From NCBI GenBank assembly GCA_018401955.1, contig JAGYJT010000018.1, positions 1 to 62,823 of the forward strand: 62,823 nt of DNA, read 5' to 3'. Position numbers and translations under genes: made by a program. Below are positions 15,275-25,800 of this stretch, one piece after another (position 1 is the first letter of the stretch; each line of letters opens with the position of its first letter). Source of the stretch: Chitinophagales bacterium. Its GTDB lineage: Bacteria > Bacteroidota > Bacteroidia > Chitinophagales > CAIOSU01. The notes below the pieces were generated by a model, which was not told the origin of the DNA, did no database searches, and saw only the letters and a program-made list of their open reading frames with translations.

Positions 15275-17383
15275 TTACCGCACCGCATTCCAATCAATCT
15301 GCCCAGGCGTATAAACCTTTAGGGCGTTACTAAGGATGGTGGGTTTATCAAACGTCATGGGTTTAAACAGCTGGTTGGTGAACATTTGCATCTGGTCGGT
15401 ATAGTGGGGGCTATCGGGGTGGTCGCTAGCACCGTAGGCGTTTACGCTCAATATTTCGGCACCTTTATCCTTGCTGTAGCGCACTATCTGTATGTAGCCA
15501 TCGCCGCCTTTTATACGGTATATGCCTTTCTTTTTGTTGTGCAATACGCCGTCAGCAGCGCGGGGTACTTCGCGCAGGCCATTGGCAGGCAAGCTTACCT
15601 CTCCACGAATGTGGCGTTGCACCAATCCCAGCGGAATGTCCATAGAGCCATGCGTTTTCAATAGAAACTTTTTGGCTTCACGTATCGCCCACACGGCATC
15701 CTCTTCGCTCACCAGCTTTGCCTGTATCATCAAAAAGGCAAACGGTACATCGTGTTTCAGGCGCAGCTTATCATGTATTACCAAGGCAAGGGCGGCGTCT
15801 TTGTTGTCTGCATCGCCGGCCAGGTTCCAATTTTTTAGCTTCTGTATGGCATCGGCAATGTCGGGGTACTTGCTTTCATCCAAGGTGTACATGGCCTTAA
15901 AGTGGCTCATGTAAGTACCATTGGGCGCATAGGCGGTATTAAATTTCATTTCGTTCAAAGCCTCCACCGTAAATGGTTGTTTGGCCTCTTTAAACAGCCT
16001 GTCAAACTGGTCGCCACGGTTGTACATAAAGCGTTGCAAGCCCACAAACTCACCAGTCCAATCGCAGGCATCGCCAGTCGCTTTCAGTGGGGTGTTGTTG
16101 GCATTAAAAACATAGCCGCAGTTAGGGTTCAGCACTGTGGGCATTTGCTCGTAGGGTACAATTTTATCCCACTTATAGGCTGAAGTACCTGCGGTAATTG
16201 GGTAAGTCCAATCTAGCTTAGGGTCGCGCAACGGCACTCGTCCGCCAGAGTGCAGCATAATGTTGCCATCCACATCGGCATATACAATGTTGAACAATGG
16301 CACCGCCTGCATTTTAATAGCAGTCTCGAACTCCTTAAAGTTGCTGGCTTTGTTCATCATAAACCACTGTTCAGCAGCCCGTATATTCATATACCCCGGG
16401 AAACGGAAGCTGTATTTTCCGTGCTTGGTTTTAAACACTGGGCCGTATTCCGTCCACTCCAATTTTTTCTTTACACCGATAACGATACCTGCCAGCTTAA
16501 TGCGCAGCTTGGCCTTGTTTTTTTTAAAGGTGCGCCATTCGCCGTCGTACTTATATTGATTCTTGTTTTTGGGGTTGATTTCCAGCAAATGTATGTCGCC
16601 GAAATTATGATAATTGGTAGTGTGCGCCCAGCCCAGGTTGGGGCTGCTACCCACAAAAATCGACATGCCACCTGGGAACAGGCCACCTATCATGTTCCAG
16701 CCCTCTTCGCTATTTACGTGGGCCTCGTACCACGCAAAGCGCCCCTCAATGGGTTGGTGCGAGTTGATGGCCAGGTATGCTTTGCCATCGGCCATGTGAG
16801 CGGGGTCAACAGCTACCGCGTTACTGCCAACATCGTTTGCCGCAAAAAAGTCGTTGATTTTGTTGTCTCTAGCTGCTTTAAGCGCCATGCCCATTCCCGC
16901 CATCAGCGAGGTGTTCATTACGTACCCTTTTATCACATCTTTACCGGTAATGGGGAAGGCTTTTTTCTTCAATACCTCTTTTGGGTGCGCAGCGGCATAG
17001 TCGTTTAGCCCTTGCACATAGCCATCCAATACACCTCGAAAGTGCGCCGATAAATCTTGCTCATAGCGGGCCTCTACAATCGAGTCCACTTGTAAAAACT
17101 GCATGGCGTAGTCAAACAGTACGCCATCCTTTCCCAACTCGCTGCCCAGCATGTTTTTTGGGGCCAACATACTTAGCTGTATATCCTTAAAGTTATCTTC
17201 GCTATGGGCCCAGGCAAGGCCATAAGCCACTTCGGCATCGGTTTTGGCAAATATGTGCGGCACACCAAAAGAGTCGCGGGCAATGGTGATGTTTGCTGGG
17301 TTTATTTGTGCAGAAAGATTGAAGGTGGCAACACTAAAAAGAACAAAAGCAATTGGGTTCTTGAGGAGATTCAATAACTTCAT
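15275..17383 (-). CDS. Penicillin/acyl-homoserine-lactone acylase family hydrolase
   Basis: A 702-residue secreted Ntn hydrolase. A signal peptide (residues 1-25, ending LSAQ) is followed by the alpha part (TIARDSFGVPHIFAKTDAEV and YGLAWAHSEDNF). The beta part begins at Ser187 within DVGSNAVAVD. GSN is the usual site of self-cleavage that frees the nucleophilic Ser. Other family landmarks follow: HQPIEGRFAWYEAHV, GGLFPGGMSIFVGSSPNLGW and AHTTNYHNFGDIHLLE. Members remove acyl chains from beta-lactams, lactone signals or other amides in the periplasm. The substrate cannot be told here. The gene is convergent with the SUMF1 gene, with only 19 nt between the stops. Confidence 0.88.
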   Translation of the reverse strand: MKLLNLLKNPIAFVLFSVATFNLSAQINPANITIARDSFGVPHIFAKTDAEVAYGLAWAHSEDNFKDIQLSMLAPKNMLGSELGKDGVLFDYAMQFLQVDSIVEARYEQDLSAHFRGVLDGYVQGLNDYAAAHPKEVLKKKAFPITGKDVIKGYVMNTSLMAGMGMALKAARDNKINDFFAANDVGSNAVAVDPAHMADGKAYLAINSHQPIEGRFAWYEAHVNSEEGWNMIGGLFPGGMSIFVGSSPNLGWAHTTNYHNFGDIHLLEINPKNKNQYKYDGEWRTFKKNKAKLRIKLAGIVIGVKKKLEWTEYGPVFKTKHGKYSFRFPGYMNIRAAEQWFMMNKASNFKEFETAIKMQAVPLFNIVYADVDGNIMLHSGGRVPLRDPKLDWTYPITAGTSAYKWDKIVPYEQMPTVLNPNCGYVFNANNTPLKATGDACDWTGEFVGLQRFMYNRGDQFDRLFKEAKQPFTVEALNEMKFNTAYAPNGTYMSHFKAMYTLDESKYPDIADAIQKLKNWNLAGDADNKDAALALVIHDKLRLKHDVPFAFLMIQAKLVSEEDAVWAIREAKKFLLKTHGSMDIPLGLVQRHIRGEVSLPANGLREVPRAADGVLHNKKKGIYRIKGGDGYIQIVRYSKDKGAEILSVNAYGASDHPDSPHYTDQMQMFTNQLFKPMTFDKPTILSNALKVYTPGQIDWNAVR

Positions 17384-17505
17384 GGAGCGGGGTAATGGAT
17401 TTGGAAAGGATAATTATGATAAACTAAAATAGGCTAAATAGTTTAATTTTTTACCAGCATTACCTTACGATTATTCAAGGATAATAAAATCTTAACTTCT
17501 TTGCA

Positions 17506-17856
17506 ATGCATCACGAACAACTGCGAGACCTGTGCCTTAGCCTTAAAGGTACCACCGAAGACATTAAATGGGGCAACGACCTCTGTTTTCTGGTGGGCGA
17601 AAAGATGTTTTGTACCACTTGGCTCGGTGATGGGCCTTTTCAAGCCTCATTTAAGGTTACACCTGAAGAGTTTGAAGCATACATAGCGAAGCCCGACATT
17701 GAAGCTGCTGCCTATTTGGCCCGCTATAAATGGATTCATGTTAGAAAGTCAACTGCGCTCAGCGAAAAGGAATTGGAACGCCTCATCCGCCAAAGCTATG
17801 AGTTGGTAAAAGCTGGCTTGACAAAGAAACAGCAGCGGGAGATAGATGGATTGTAG
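17506..17856 (+). CDS. MmcQ/YjbR family protein
   Basis: A 116-residue protein with the complete YjbR fold. It has an N-terminal helix (MHHEQLRDLCLSLKGTTEDI), the W-rich strands KWGNDLCFLVGEKMFCTTWL, FQASFKVTPEEFEAYI, the signature YKWIHVRKSTALSEKELERL, and a closing helix with SYELVKAGLTKKQQ. Family members are small double-psi/CyaY-like proteins, often described as DNA-binding, but their role is poorly defined. The length is typical. The gene stands alone between the acylase (divergent) and the E1 gene. Confidence 0.88.
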   Translation: MHHEQLRDLCLSLKGTTEDIKWGNDLCFLVGEKMFCTTWLGDGPFQASFKVTPEEFEAYIAKPDIEAAAYLARYKWIHVRKSTALSEKELERLIRQSYELVKAGLTKKQQREIDGL

Positions 17857-17893
17857 TTACGAGTTACGGGTTGCGGGTTTGTCAATTTTACTG

Positions 17894-17991
17894 GCTTCTA
17901 GCGAGGATATACTAACTGCTAGCTTTTAGCTCGCCACATAATGCGTAAGAAAGATATGAAGGCTTAAAGTTAAAGCATCCTCGCTGGAAGC
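17894..17991. repeat. Inverted-repeat element
   Basis: GCTTCTAGCGAGGAT (17894-17908) pairs with ATCCTCGCTGGAAGC (17977-17991) at 14 of 15 positions. The arms are 68 nt apart. The whole 98-bp element sits in a gene-free spacer, like a miniature or REP-type intergenic element. No protein is encoded. Confidence 0.5.
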
Positions 17992-18075
17992 GAGTGCAAG
18001 GAGAGACAGGTCTTTTTCATTTTCAAATTTCCAAATTAGCACATTTCCAAATTAAGCAAAGCGGCCCTTTTTTCG

Positions 18076-18083
18076 TATCTTTA
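18076..18083 (+). promoter_or_regulatory. Possible -7 box of the E1 gene
   Basis: TATCTTTA, 12 nt before the ATG at 18095, is one base from the Bacteroidota -7 consensus TAnnTTTG. No clear -33 element is seen, so the call is weak. Confidence 0.35.
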
Positions 18084-18094
18084 CTATCCCAAAA

Positions 18095-20533
18095 ATGCCA
18101 ATAGATATGGAGGAAAACGACGTGAAAACTAAGGGTGGAAAAGGTTCTGAGCTTTCTTTTGAGGAGTTTAAAGCACAAGTACTCAACGATTATCGTTTAG
18201 TTATCGAAAGCCGAGAAGCGAGCCTTCTCGGCCGTAAAGAGGTGCTTACCGGCAAGGCCAAATTCGGCATTTTTGGCGACGGCAAAGAGCTGGCGCAAGT
18301 GGCCTTGGCTAAGGCCGTTCGCAATGGCGATTTCCGTAGCGGCTATTACCGCGACCAGACTTTGATGTTTGCCACAGGCGTGGTTACCATAGAGCAATTT
18401 TTTGCTCAATTGTATGCCAACCCCGATGTAGAGGCCGAACCATCTTCGGCGGGCCGCCAAATGAACGCACACTTTGCAACCCGTAGCTTGGATGCAGATG
18501 GTAATTGGGTAAACTTGATCACCCGTTTCAATACCAGTGCCGATGCATCGCCTACCGCTTGCCAAATGGCCCGTGCCGTAGGTTTGGGCTTGGCCTCAAA
18601 AGTATATAGGGAAAACGTGGTAGAAGGCTCTGATAAGTTTTCTTACAACGGCAATGAGGTGAGTTTTGCCACTATTGGCGATGCCAGTACTTCTGAAGGG
18701 TTGTTTTGGGAGGCCATTAATGCCGCTGGCGTGCTGGGCATACCGATGGTTACCTGCGTGTGGGATGATGGCTACGGCATATCAGTACCCAAAGAGTACC
18801 AAACCACCAAAGGCAGTATCTCTGAAGCACTGTCTGGCTTTCAAGTGGATGATGAAGGTAAGGGCATGGCCATTTATACCGTTAATGGATGGGATTACCC
18901 CGCATTGATAGAAACCTTTACCAAGGCCGTGGAGCGCGTGCGCGAAACGCATATACCGGCCCTGTTTCATGTTACGGAGGTTACACAACCACAAGGGCAC
19001 TCTACCTCTGGCTCGCATGAGCGCTACAAAAGTGCCGAGCGCTTGCAGTGGGAAAAAGAATATGACTGCAACCGCCAGTTTCGTAACTGGATTTTGGATA
19101 GCCAATTGGCAGAAGAGGTGGAGCTTGCGGAAATTGAAGAGGCTGCCAAAAAGACCGTTCGGGCCGCACAAAAAGCCGCGCTGCAGAACTTTTTGGAGCC
19201 GATAAAGAACCAAATGAATTATGCAGGGCAGCTATTGGATGCCTTGGCAGCCGAGAGTGCCAATAGTGAGGCCATTACTGCTGCCAACACTGCTTTGCAG
19301 CGTGCCTTGGAGCCTTTGCGCAAAGAGGTGGTACTCACCCTAAAAAAGGCTTTGCGCCTTACCCATGGTGAGGATAATGCCGCAAGGGACAATATAAAGG
19401 GATATTTGGATACGCTTTTGCAAGAAGGCAAGGAGAAATTCAATAGCCACTTGCACAGCGAATCGGCACAAGCGGCATTGAAGATTGAGCCTGTTGCCGC
19501 CCAGTATAATGAGGATGCCCCACAACTGAATGGCTACGAGATATTGAACCAGTGCTTTGATAACATCCTTGCCCGCGATAGTAGGGTAGTGGCCTTTGGT
19601 GAAGATGTGGGCAAAATTGGCGACGTGAACCAAGCCTTTGCTGGCTTGCAAGAAAAGTATGGCGTAAAGCGTGTGTTTGATACCGGCATACGTGAGGCTA
19701 CCATTATGGGCCAAGGGATGGGCCTCGCCATGCGTGGCCTACGCCCCATTGCCGAGATACAGTACCTCGATTATTTGATATATGGCCTGCAGCCGCTTAC
19801 CGACGATTTGGCTACGCTACAATACCGCACCCGTGGCGGCCAAAAGGCGCCTTTAATTATCCGTACCCGTGGGCATAGGCTCGAGGGTATTTGGCACACC
19901 GGCAGCCCTATGGGCATGATCATCAATAGCCTGCGTGGTTTGCATGTGTGCGTACCACGCAATATGGTGCAAGCGGCGGGCATGTACAACACTTTGCTGG
20001 CTGCCGATGAGCCTGCGCTGGTGGTGGAGTGTCTAAATGGCTATCGTTTAAAAGAAACCCTGCCAAACAACATAGGTGAATTTAGAGTAGCACTGGGCCA
20101 ACCAGAGGTGCTGCAAGAGGGTACCGATATTACTTTGGTTACCTATGGTTCATGTGTGCGCGTGGCACAAGAAACCATTGAGATGCTGAAGTCTTTCGGT
20201 ATTTCGGTGGAGTTGGTGGATGTACAGACCTTGTTGCCATTCGACGTTGACCACCAAATAGTGGATTCTGTGAAAAAGACCAACCGCCTAGTGGTGTTGG
20301 ATGAAGATGTACCCGGTGGTGCCTCGGCTTATATACTACAGCACATATTGGAAACCCAAAAGGGTTACTTTCATTTAGATGCCGAGCCACGTACCATTAC
20401 AGCACAGGCGCACCGCGCTGCTTATGCTAGCGATGGTGACTATTTCAGTAAGCCTAACCCTGACGATATTTTCGAAACGCTCTATAGCCTCATGCACGAG
20501 GCAGACCCACAGCGGTTTCCTAAAATCTACTAG
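18095..20533 (+). CDS. 2-oxoacid dehydrogenase E1, fused alpha and beta subunits
   Basis: An 812-residue thiamine-diphosphate enzyme in which E1 alpha (about residues 30-370) and E1 beta (about 475-800) are one chain. The alpha half shows YYRDQTLMFATGV and the cofactor-binding GDASTSEGLFWEAINAAGVL. The beta half shows VVAFGEDVGKIGDVNQAFAG, GLAMRGLRPIAEIQYLDYL and VVLDEDVPGGASAYIL. Such fused E1 proteins are usual in Bacteroidota. They decarboxylate branched-chain 2-oxoacids or pyruvate and hand the acyl group to a lipoyl E2. No E2 or E3 gene is adjacent, so the substrate is unresolved. The start could also be the ATG four codons later (MEENDVKTK). Transcription ends at the 20545-20580 hairpin. 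Confidence 0.9.
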   Translation: MPIDMEENDVKTKGGKGSELSFEEFKAQVLNDYRLVIESREASLLGRKEVLTGKAKFGIFGDGKELAQVALAKAVRNGDFRSGYYRDQTLMFATGVVTIEQFFAQLYANPDVEAEPSSAGRQMNAHFATRSLDADGNWVNLITRFNTSADASPTACQMARAVGLGLASKVYRENVVEGSDKFSYNGNEVSFATIGDASTSEGLFWEAINAAGVLGIPMVTCVWDDGYGISVPKEYQTTKGSISEALSGFQVDDEGKGMAIYTVNGWDYPALIETFTKAVERVRETHIPALFHVTEVTQPQGHSTSGSHERYKSAERLQWEKEYDCNRQFRNWILDSQLAEEVELAEIEEAAKKTVRAAQKAALQNFLEPIKNQMNYAGQLLDALAAESANSEAITAANTALQRALEPLRKEVVLTLKKALRLTHGEDNAARDNIKGYLDTLLQEGKEKFNSHLHSESAQAALKIEPVAAQYNEDAPQLNGYEILNQCFDNILARDSRVVAFGEDVGKIGDVNQAFAGLQEKYGVKRVFDTGIREATIMGQGMGLAMRGLRPIAEIQYLDYLIYGLQPLTDDLATLQYRTRGGQKAPLIIRTRGHRLEGIWHTGSPMGMIINSLRGLHVCVPRNMVQAAGMYNTLLAADEPALVVECLNGYRLKETLPNNIGEFRVALGQPEVLQEGTDITLVTYGSCVRVAQETIEMLKSFGISVELVDVQTLLPFDVDHQIVDSVKKTNRLVVLDEDVPGGASAYILQHILETQKGYFHLDAEPRTITAQAHRAAYASDGDYFSKPNPDDIFETLYSLMHEADPQRFPKIY

Positions 20534-20544
20534 ACATAGATATA

Positions 20545-20580
20545 AAAAGGCCCCGCTTCAGCAATGAAACGGGGCCTTTT
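20545..20580. terminator. Strong bidirectional terminator
   Basis: AAAAGGCCCCG (20545-20555) and CGGGGCCTTTT (20570-20580) form a perfect 11-bp stem with a 14-nt loop. The stem ends in A on one side and T on the other, so it can stop both the plus-strand E1 gene and the convergent minus-strand operon ending at 20598. Confidence 0.9.
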
Positions 20581-20597
20581 CACTTTGTTATCGCCAA

Positions 20598-22067
20598 TTA
20601 CAAGGTGATAATGCCGTAGCTGTAGTTTTTGCCTTTAATCACTTTTACAATATGCTTACCATTTCCTAGGTCAAGGCTAGCACGAGGTATGTAGTACTTC
20701 TCTACATCCTTGCTGGTAAAGATGTTCTCTGTCTTAACAGTTCCAGTTCCCGAAATGTAGGATATGTCGGTGTATATTGTCCTTCCTTTTCCTGCTTCTT
20801 TACGTTCTTCACGGGTTTTGAAATCGTTGTAAACCAGTACAATGCTATTATCTTTAACAAAGAATGAATATGATACTACCAATGGTGACCTTGATGAAAA
20901 TACCTTGTCAACCTTATCCATAGAAAGTAATTTGCCATCGCCACTAAAGCGGGGTGCTACAATCTCTTCGCTATGATAGATATAGTAGGTTGTAGTCGTT
21001 TTACCATTACTGTAAGTGTGAGTCGTAATGTAGTATTTTTCGGCTATAAAGCTCAGCGTTCCGTCGGGTAGTTTTACTAGGTAGTCAATTGAAAACCTAG
21101 AAATGCCTTCGTCTTTTTTGGCTTGCTTTTTACTTTGCAGCCCTTCTAAAAACTCAGCGGTGAATGGGTAAGCATTGGCTTTTGACTTGCCCCCTGTTAC
21201 GGTAGCAATAAACACGCCATCGGCACTACCCCTTGAGGTTGAGGTTTTACTGTAAAAACCTCCCACGTATACGCCACCTTCGGCAGCCGGGAACAAACCA
21301 GCATCCCAAGGAGCTTTATCGCTACCCAGATCAACTTCGGTTTCCACCTTCTCGCTGTCTGCTAACTTATAAATGATGTACTTATATCTTGGCAGCCCTT
21401 TTTTGTAGGCTTCATCGCTATCATAGTGCTTTGCTGATACGAAAACCGCACCATTATCATCCACTATTGACTGCTGAATGTATATGCGGCGGTCAGTAAT
21501 CTTCAATGGGAAAGTCTTTTCCCAAGAGATTTTCAAATCGTTATCAAATACGATAACTTTAAGCACTTCCTCTTTGTTTTTACCACGGCTGGTAGCAACG
21601 CCTGCAATATAATTACCATTGGGGCTTACGTCAAAACTTGATTCGATAAAGCTATAATCCAGGGCCAGGGCAAAGAAATTCTTTACAGAAGCGCTGAACT
21701 TGCCATTTTTCATTTGTGTATGGAAATAGTTTATTACCCCTGCTTTTTTATCCCGGTTGGTAAGCATAATGTAGGTTTTGGTACCTGCCTTGATCATATC
21801 GGTAACGGCAGTTTTACCTTTACCCAAATCAAGTTGCATAGGGGCTGCGCTTATTAGCTTACAATTGAAATCAAACTTTTGTACGTTTGGTTTACCTCGT
21901 GGGTCGCTAAGTGCATAGAAATATTTATCGTCACTTCCGAGCAGATAGTCCCAAGAAAATAGACCACCCTCTTTTTTGTATTCCGGGCCCCATTTAATTT
22001 CAAACTTTTGTGCAAAGGCACTAAGTGTACATAGCACCATTAATACTGGCAGGAGAATTTGTCTCAT
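20598..22067 (-). CDS. Secreted protein, beta-propeller-like, unknown function
   Basis: A 489-residue protein with a clear signal peptide (MRQILLPVLMVLCTLSAFAQ). The mature part is rich in repeated strand-turn units with Asp/Gly turns, such as FDVSPNGNYIAGVATSRGKN, YIQQSIVDDNGAVFVSAKHY and IDYLVKLPDGTLSFIAEKYY. This suggests a six- or seven-bladed propeller. No catalytic motif or T9SS tail is seen, so it is probably periplasmic. It is the last gene of the run from 30479, 67 nt after the methyltransferase, and ends at a strong terminator. I do not recognise a named family. Confidence 0.65.
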   Translation of the reverse strand: MRQILLPVLMVLCTLSAFAQKFEIKWGPEYKKEGGLFSWDYLLGSDDKYFYALSDPRGKPNVQKFDFNCKLISAAPMQLDLGKGKTAVTDMIKAGTKTYIMLTNRDKKAGVINYFHTQMKNGKFSASVKNFFALALDYSFIESSFDVSPNGNYIAGVATSRGKNKEEVLKVIVFDNDLKISWEKTFPLKITDRRIYIQQSIVDDNGAVFVSAKHYDSDEAYKKGLPRYKYIIYKLADSEKVETEVDLGSDKAPWDAGLFPAAEGGVYVGGFYSKTSTSRGSADGVFIATVTGGKSKANAYPFTAEFLEGLQSKKQAKKDEGISRFSIDYLVKLPDGTLSFIAEKYYITTHTYSNGKTTTTYYIYHSEEIVAPRFSGDGKLLSMDKVDKVFSSRSPLVVSYSFFVKDNSIVLVYNDFKTREERKEAGKGRTIYTDISYISGTGTVKTENIFTSKDVEKYYIPRASLDLGNGKHIVKVIKGKNYSYGIITL

Positions 22068-22134
22068 AAACCCTTTTTTAAGTTGTAAATTATTATATGT
22101 GAAAGTATATATTTGTAAAAGTTAAAGGTAATGT

Positions 22135-22797
22135 TTAATTTTCACCATACAGCACCCAATTGCCCCCACTATCAATAATGCTGGTATTGTTTAGGTGTGC
22201 GCTAAATATATCCTCAAAGTAAGTCTCAACAGCAGCTTTCTGAATGTTTGAAGCAACCATATGGCTAAACAACAGCTGTCCGTTTGGCCTAAGTAGCTTA
22301 ACGGTTTCTTGCAAAAACTCATCTCTAAGAAATGCTGGTGGCACCACTTCGTCAATAAACACATCAATACAGATGAGGTCGTAAATTTCTTTGGAATAGG
22401 TAATGTAAGACAGGGCATCGGCATTAATCCAATGTATTTGGCTGCCTTTGGGTAAGTTGCCATACCGCTGTGCCATACCCACTGCCACTGGGTCTATTTC
22501 TACTGCCGTAAAATGGGCATGTATTTGGTGGTTTTTATGCAATATATGGGGTATACTGCCCAAACCATAACCAAGTACCAGTACCCGTTGCAATGCACCT
22601 TGGGTAGGTTTTATTTCTCCAAATGCCTTTACAAACGAAGTATATTGGTCTTCATGCGAGTAGTATACATCATGTGTTCCCAATGCGTACCTACCTTTTT
22701 TCAAGGTTACTTTTAGCTTGGGGCTATGGTCACTATTCCTCGTTTCTATTGGTATTTCTACCAAATAGCTCAACCCTTTCAATATCAAATCCCACAT
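22135..22797 (-). CDS. Spermidine-synthase-like SAM-dependent methyltransferase
   Basis: A 220-residue class I methyltransferase-fold protein. Motif I is VLVLGYGLGS (residues 72-81), with the acidic ribose-binding VEIDPVAVGMAQRYG after it. Then come INADALSYI and the strand IYDLICIDVFIDEVVPPAF, which is the spermidine-synthase-type arrangement. It lacks the usual N-terminal beta domain of real spermidine synthases and the conserved substrate-binding YHE motif, so polyamine synthesis is doubtful. The stop of the upstream 1,617-residue gene is only 6 nt before this start, so the two are co-transcribed. Confidence 0.75.
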   Translation of the reverse strand: MWDLILKGLSYLVEIPIETRNSDHSPKLKVTLKKGRYALGTHDVYYSHEDQYTSFVKAFGEIKPTQGALQRVLVLGYGLGSIPHILHKNHQIHAHFTAVEIDPVAVGMAQRYGNLPKGSQIHWINADALSYITYSKEIYDLICIDVFIDEVVPPAFLRDEFLQETVKLLRPNGQLLFSHMVASNIQKAAVETYFEDIFSAHLNNTSIIDSGGNWVLYGEN

Positions 22798-22803
22798 AAC
22801 AGT

Positions 22804-25800
22804 TTATTCGTCCTTGCCCTTCTTTTTCTTTTTACCACCTTGGTTGTTTTCCCAGTCCAACACTTCGGCGGGTATATTGTTTTCCGGTTCTGGCTGCGGT
22901 TCTTCCACTACCTCATTGGTATTATCCTCCTCCAAATTGGCATCACTGGTATCACCTTTTTTCTTTTTGCCTCCTTTGTCGTTTTGGTCAAAGTCTGGGT
23001 CATCTTCGCTAGGAGGTGGGGTGTTATCTTTTGGTCTAGGGTCTACATAAGTAGGGCCGGTATCCTCATCATCCAGCATGTCTTCCTCCTCGTCAAGGTT
23101 GTTCATCATTTCCTCGTCAAGCAATTGTTGGCGAAGTTCGTTCAGCTCATCCTCCAACAACTCTTCATCACTAGGGAACATATCCAAGTCAACCCTAATG
23201 CCGCTGGCAATTTTGTTCATTCTATCCAAAAACGCCTGCATGGCGCCATAGTTACTTATGGTATAAAAATAGAAATCGTCGTTTGGTTGCTTTACTTGGC
23301 GTTTTTCAACGGGTATTGATGCCATTAGCTTGTTAAAGTCTTCTTTGCTCGATACAATCTGTAAGGTTTTGTTTTGGTACGTAAGGTAGTACCAATCGTC
23401 AAACGTGCTTTCAATGTAGAAATTAAAGAAGTCGTTGTTTTGGCGCATACCAAACTCCAGGTAGCCTGTCAACTGCTTGTGCACACCTGCTTCACCTATA
23501 AAAGATACCGATATAGGACCATCAGAACGGAAGATTTGGTAGTACGGGTCGTAAATCAGCTTTACTTCGCTAATTACTAAGTTGTTGCTAAGCTCCTTAG
23601 GTTTCTCAAATATGCCGGTTTTGCGCAGCTCGTCAATGGTTTTTTTGGCTTTGCCTTCGCTCATAAGGTTGCTCAATGAGTTCTCGAAGAAATTGCTGGT
23701 ATAGTCGGCGTTCGGTTTATCAAAGCTAAAGGCAATTACATCTCGGGCAAACATCTCCAACAGGTCTTTCTCCATAATCATGTCAAGGCCTATGGTAGTG
23801 GTAAACACATATTTGTTTGAATCCAAAGTTTGCTCAATGTTGCCCGAGGCTACAACTTTAAGGGGGGTTAAAAGCAGCGGTAAATTAATTTTGCCTTCAG
23901 CTTTTATTACTGCGTTTTTGGTGTCATAGGTAATGGTGCTGCCGTAAGGGTTGGCATTCAATATTCGGTCTTCGTTGCCGAAACGATAAGTTTTCAGCAA
24001 GTCATCATACTTTAATATTCCTTTTACTTGTAGGGTAGGAAAATCGTTGGGGTTGTGCAGCGGCTGCATTAAGCTGGTATAAAAGCTGCTGGCCGAATCC
24101 AATGGATTGTAGAACACGCCAACCGTCAATGTATCTTGGCTGTCGCTATATACCTTGTCGTAGTGAATTACGGCATTGTTGGGGTCAATAGAATCCAATA
24201 AAGTAAACCAGTATTTATCGCCCAAGCGCTCATCTAGCAACGATAGTTTACCAAAGCCATCAAACATTAGGTTTTTTAACTCTGCCTCTAGTTTGGCCAT
24301 GCCTTTAAAGGCAAAACCATCGTTCAGCATAAAGTTGGTGGTATCGGGTATTTGGGTATCAGCATAGGTTTTAAAAAACACGCGCTTGCGCTTACCCGTT
24401 TCATCCTTCACCTGTATGTTGCTAAAAAAGATGGGCTGTGGCTTGGTTTTGCCGTACACGTAGTCGTAAAGACCGCTGCCTTTATAGCTCTTTTTACTTT
24501 CGATAACTAAATCGGCATTGTACAAGCGGTGCGATTTGTTGGCCGTATCGGCAATTACTACTGCATTGGTAAGTTTGCGCAAAAGGCCACCTGCCTCAAT
24601 TACCACCTTGCCGCTATCGGGTATTATGCTGGCATCGGCTACCAGTACTTCGGGCACGCCGGTAACTTCGATAATAGAGCTGGTCATATCAAATACACCG
24701 CGCTTGCCTAAAAATTTCAGTGAGTCTTGGTCACTTTTGGTACTTACAAAGTATGCACCAGCGCTGCCCGGGGGCGATTTAAAATCGAGGATATTGGCAT
24801 CCATATCCCAAAAGAACTCGTTTATCTCCGTTTTGTAGTAGTTGTTGCTAAAGTCGGTAGGGATGTTTTCATCGTTGGCCTTAAACTGCCCTTGGCGTTT
24901 TACGAAATCGACATCACCGCTTACATTGGGCGTGTTAAAGGTTACCCTGTCTTCGCCAATCGATTTAATCTGCATACTCATCGTATCAGAATTCATCGAT
25001 TCGCTCTTGAAATTGAACTGTGTTGAGGCCAGCACTGCCTCTTTAAATTCAAATCGGCCATCGCCCTTTAAGCCTTTATCGGTAAGCAGCAGGTTTCCTT
25101 TTAGGTTACTACCATCTTCGTACATAGTAAATGGCACGGTGCGCATTTTGATGAACATACTGTCGCCATAGGGCAACCAGTGTATGTCGTTGTCAAAGCC
25201 ATTTACCAAGGGGTATGAGTAACCATTGTAAACGGTTTTCTCCATACTAAAAGAGTCTGTTATAGCATTCAGCGAGTCGGGGAAGAACAATATATCGCGG
25301 GAGTTGAAGCTCGTAAACAAGTAATCAACCTTACCCGTACCGCGCAGGCCAGCATTGCTGAGCATAATGCTATCGGTATAGGTACCTTTGCCTTTGTACA
25401 GTTTAAAACCTTTGGCTGGTGTAACCCTTTGGAAACCCAACGATAGGTCTTCCATAATTTTCAATTTCTCATCAAAGGTTGGGAAAATGCCGTGCGAAAC
25501 CAGTCGACCGGGCAAATCGGTAGAGTAGGGGTTGAAGCTTATCAAACTATCCAACTGAAACGGGTCGAGCTCAAAGTAAAAGCTGTCCTGCGTATAAGCA
25601 CCATTGTGTATACTATCCTCTGAGTAGTATACGTATGATTTTTTTCGGTTGGTAAAAATGGGGTATTCCAACGCTGGCTTTTTACCTGCTTTATTATCAG
25701 GTTGCGAGATGTTCAAGAAACCCGTAAGGCCCTCGATTTTGGAACGCAACGGGATATAAATCGGGTCGCCATCCTTGTCCATTTCGCCATTGGCTACGTT

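Noticed and set aside
16250..17008. 252-codon plus-strand open frame opposite the acylase gene
   Set aside because: It is antisense to a well-supported Ntn hydrolase and shows no protein pattern.
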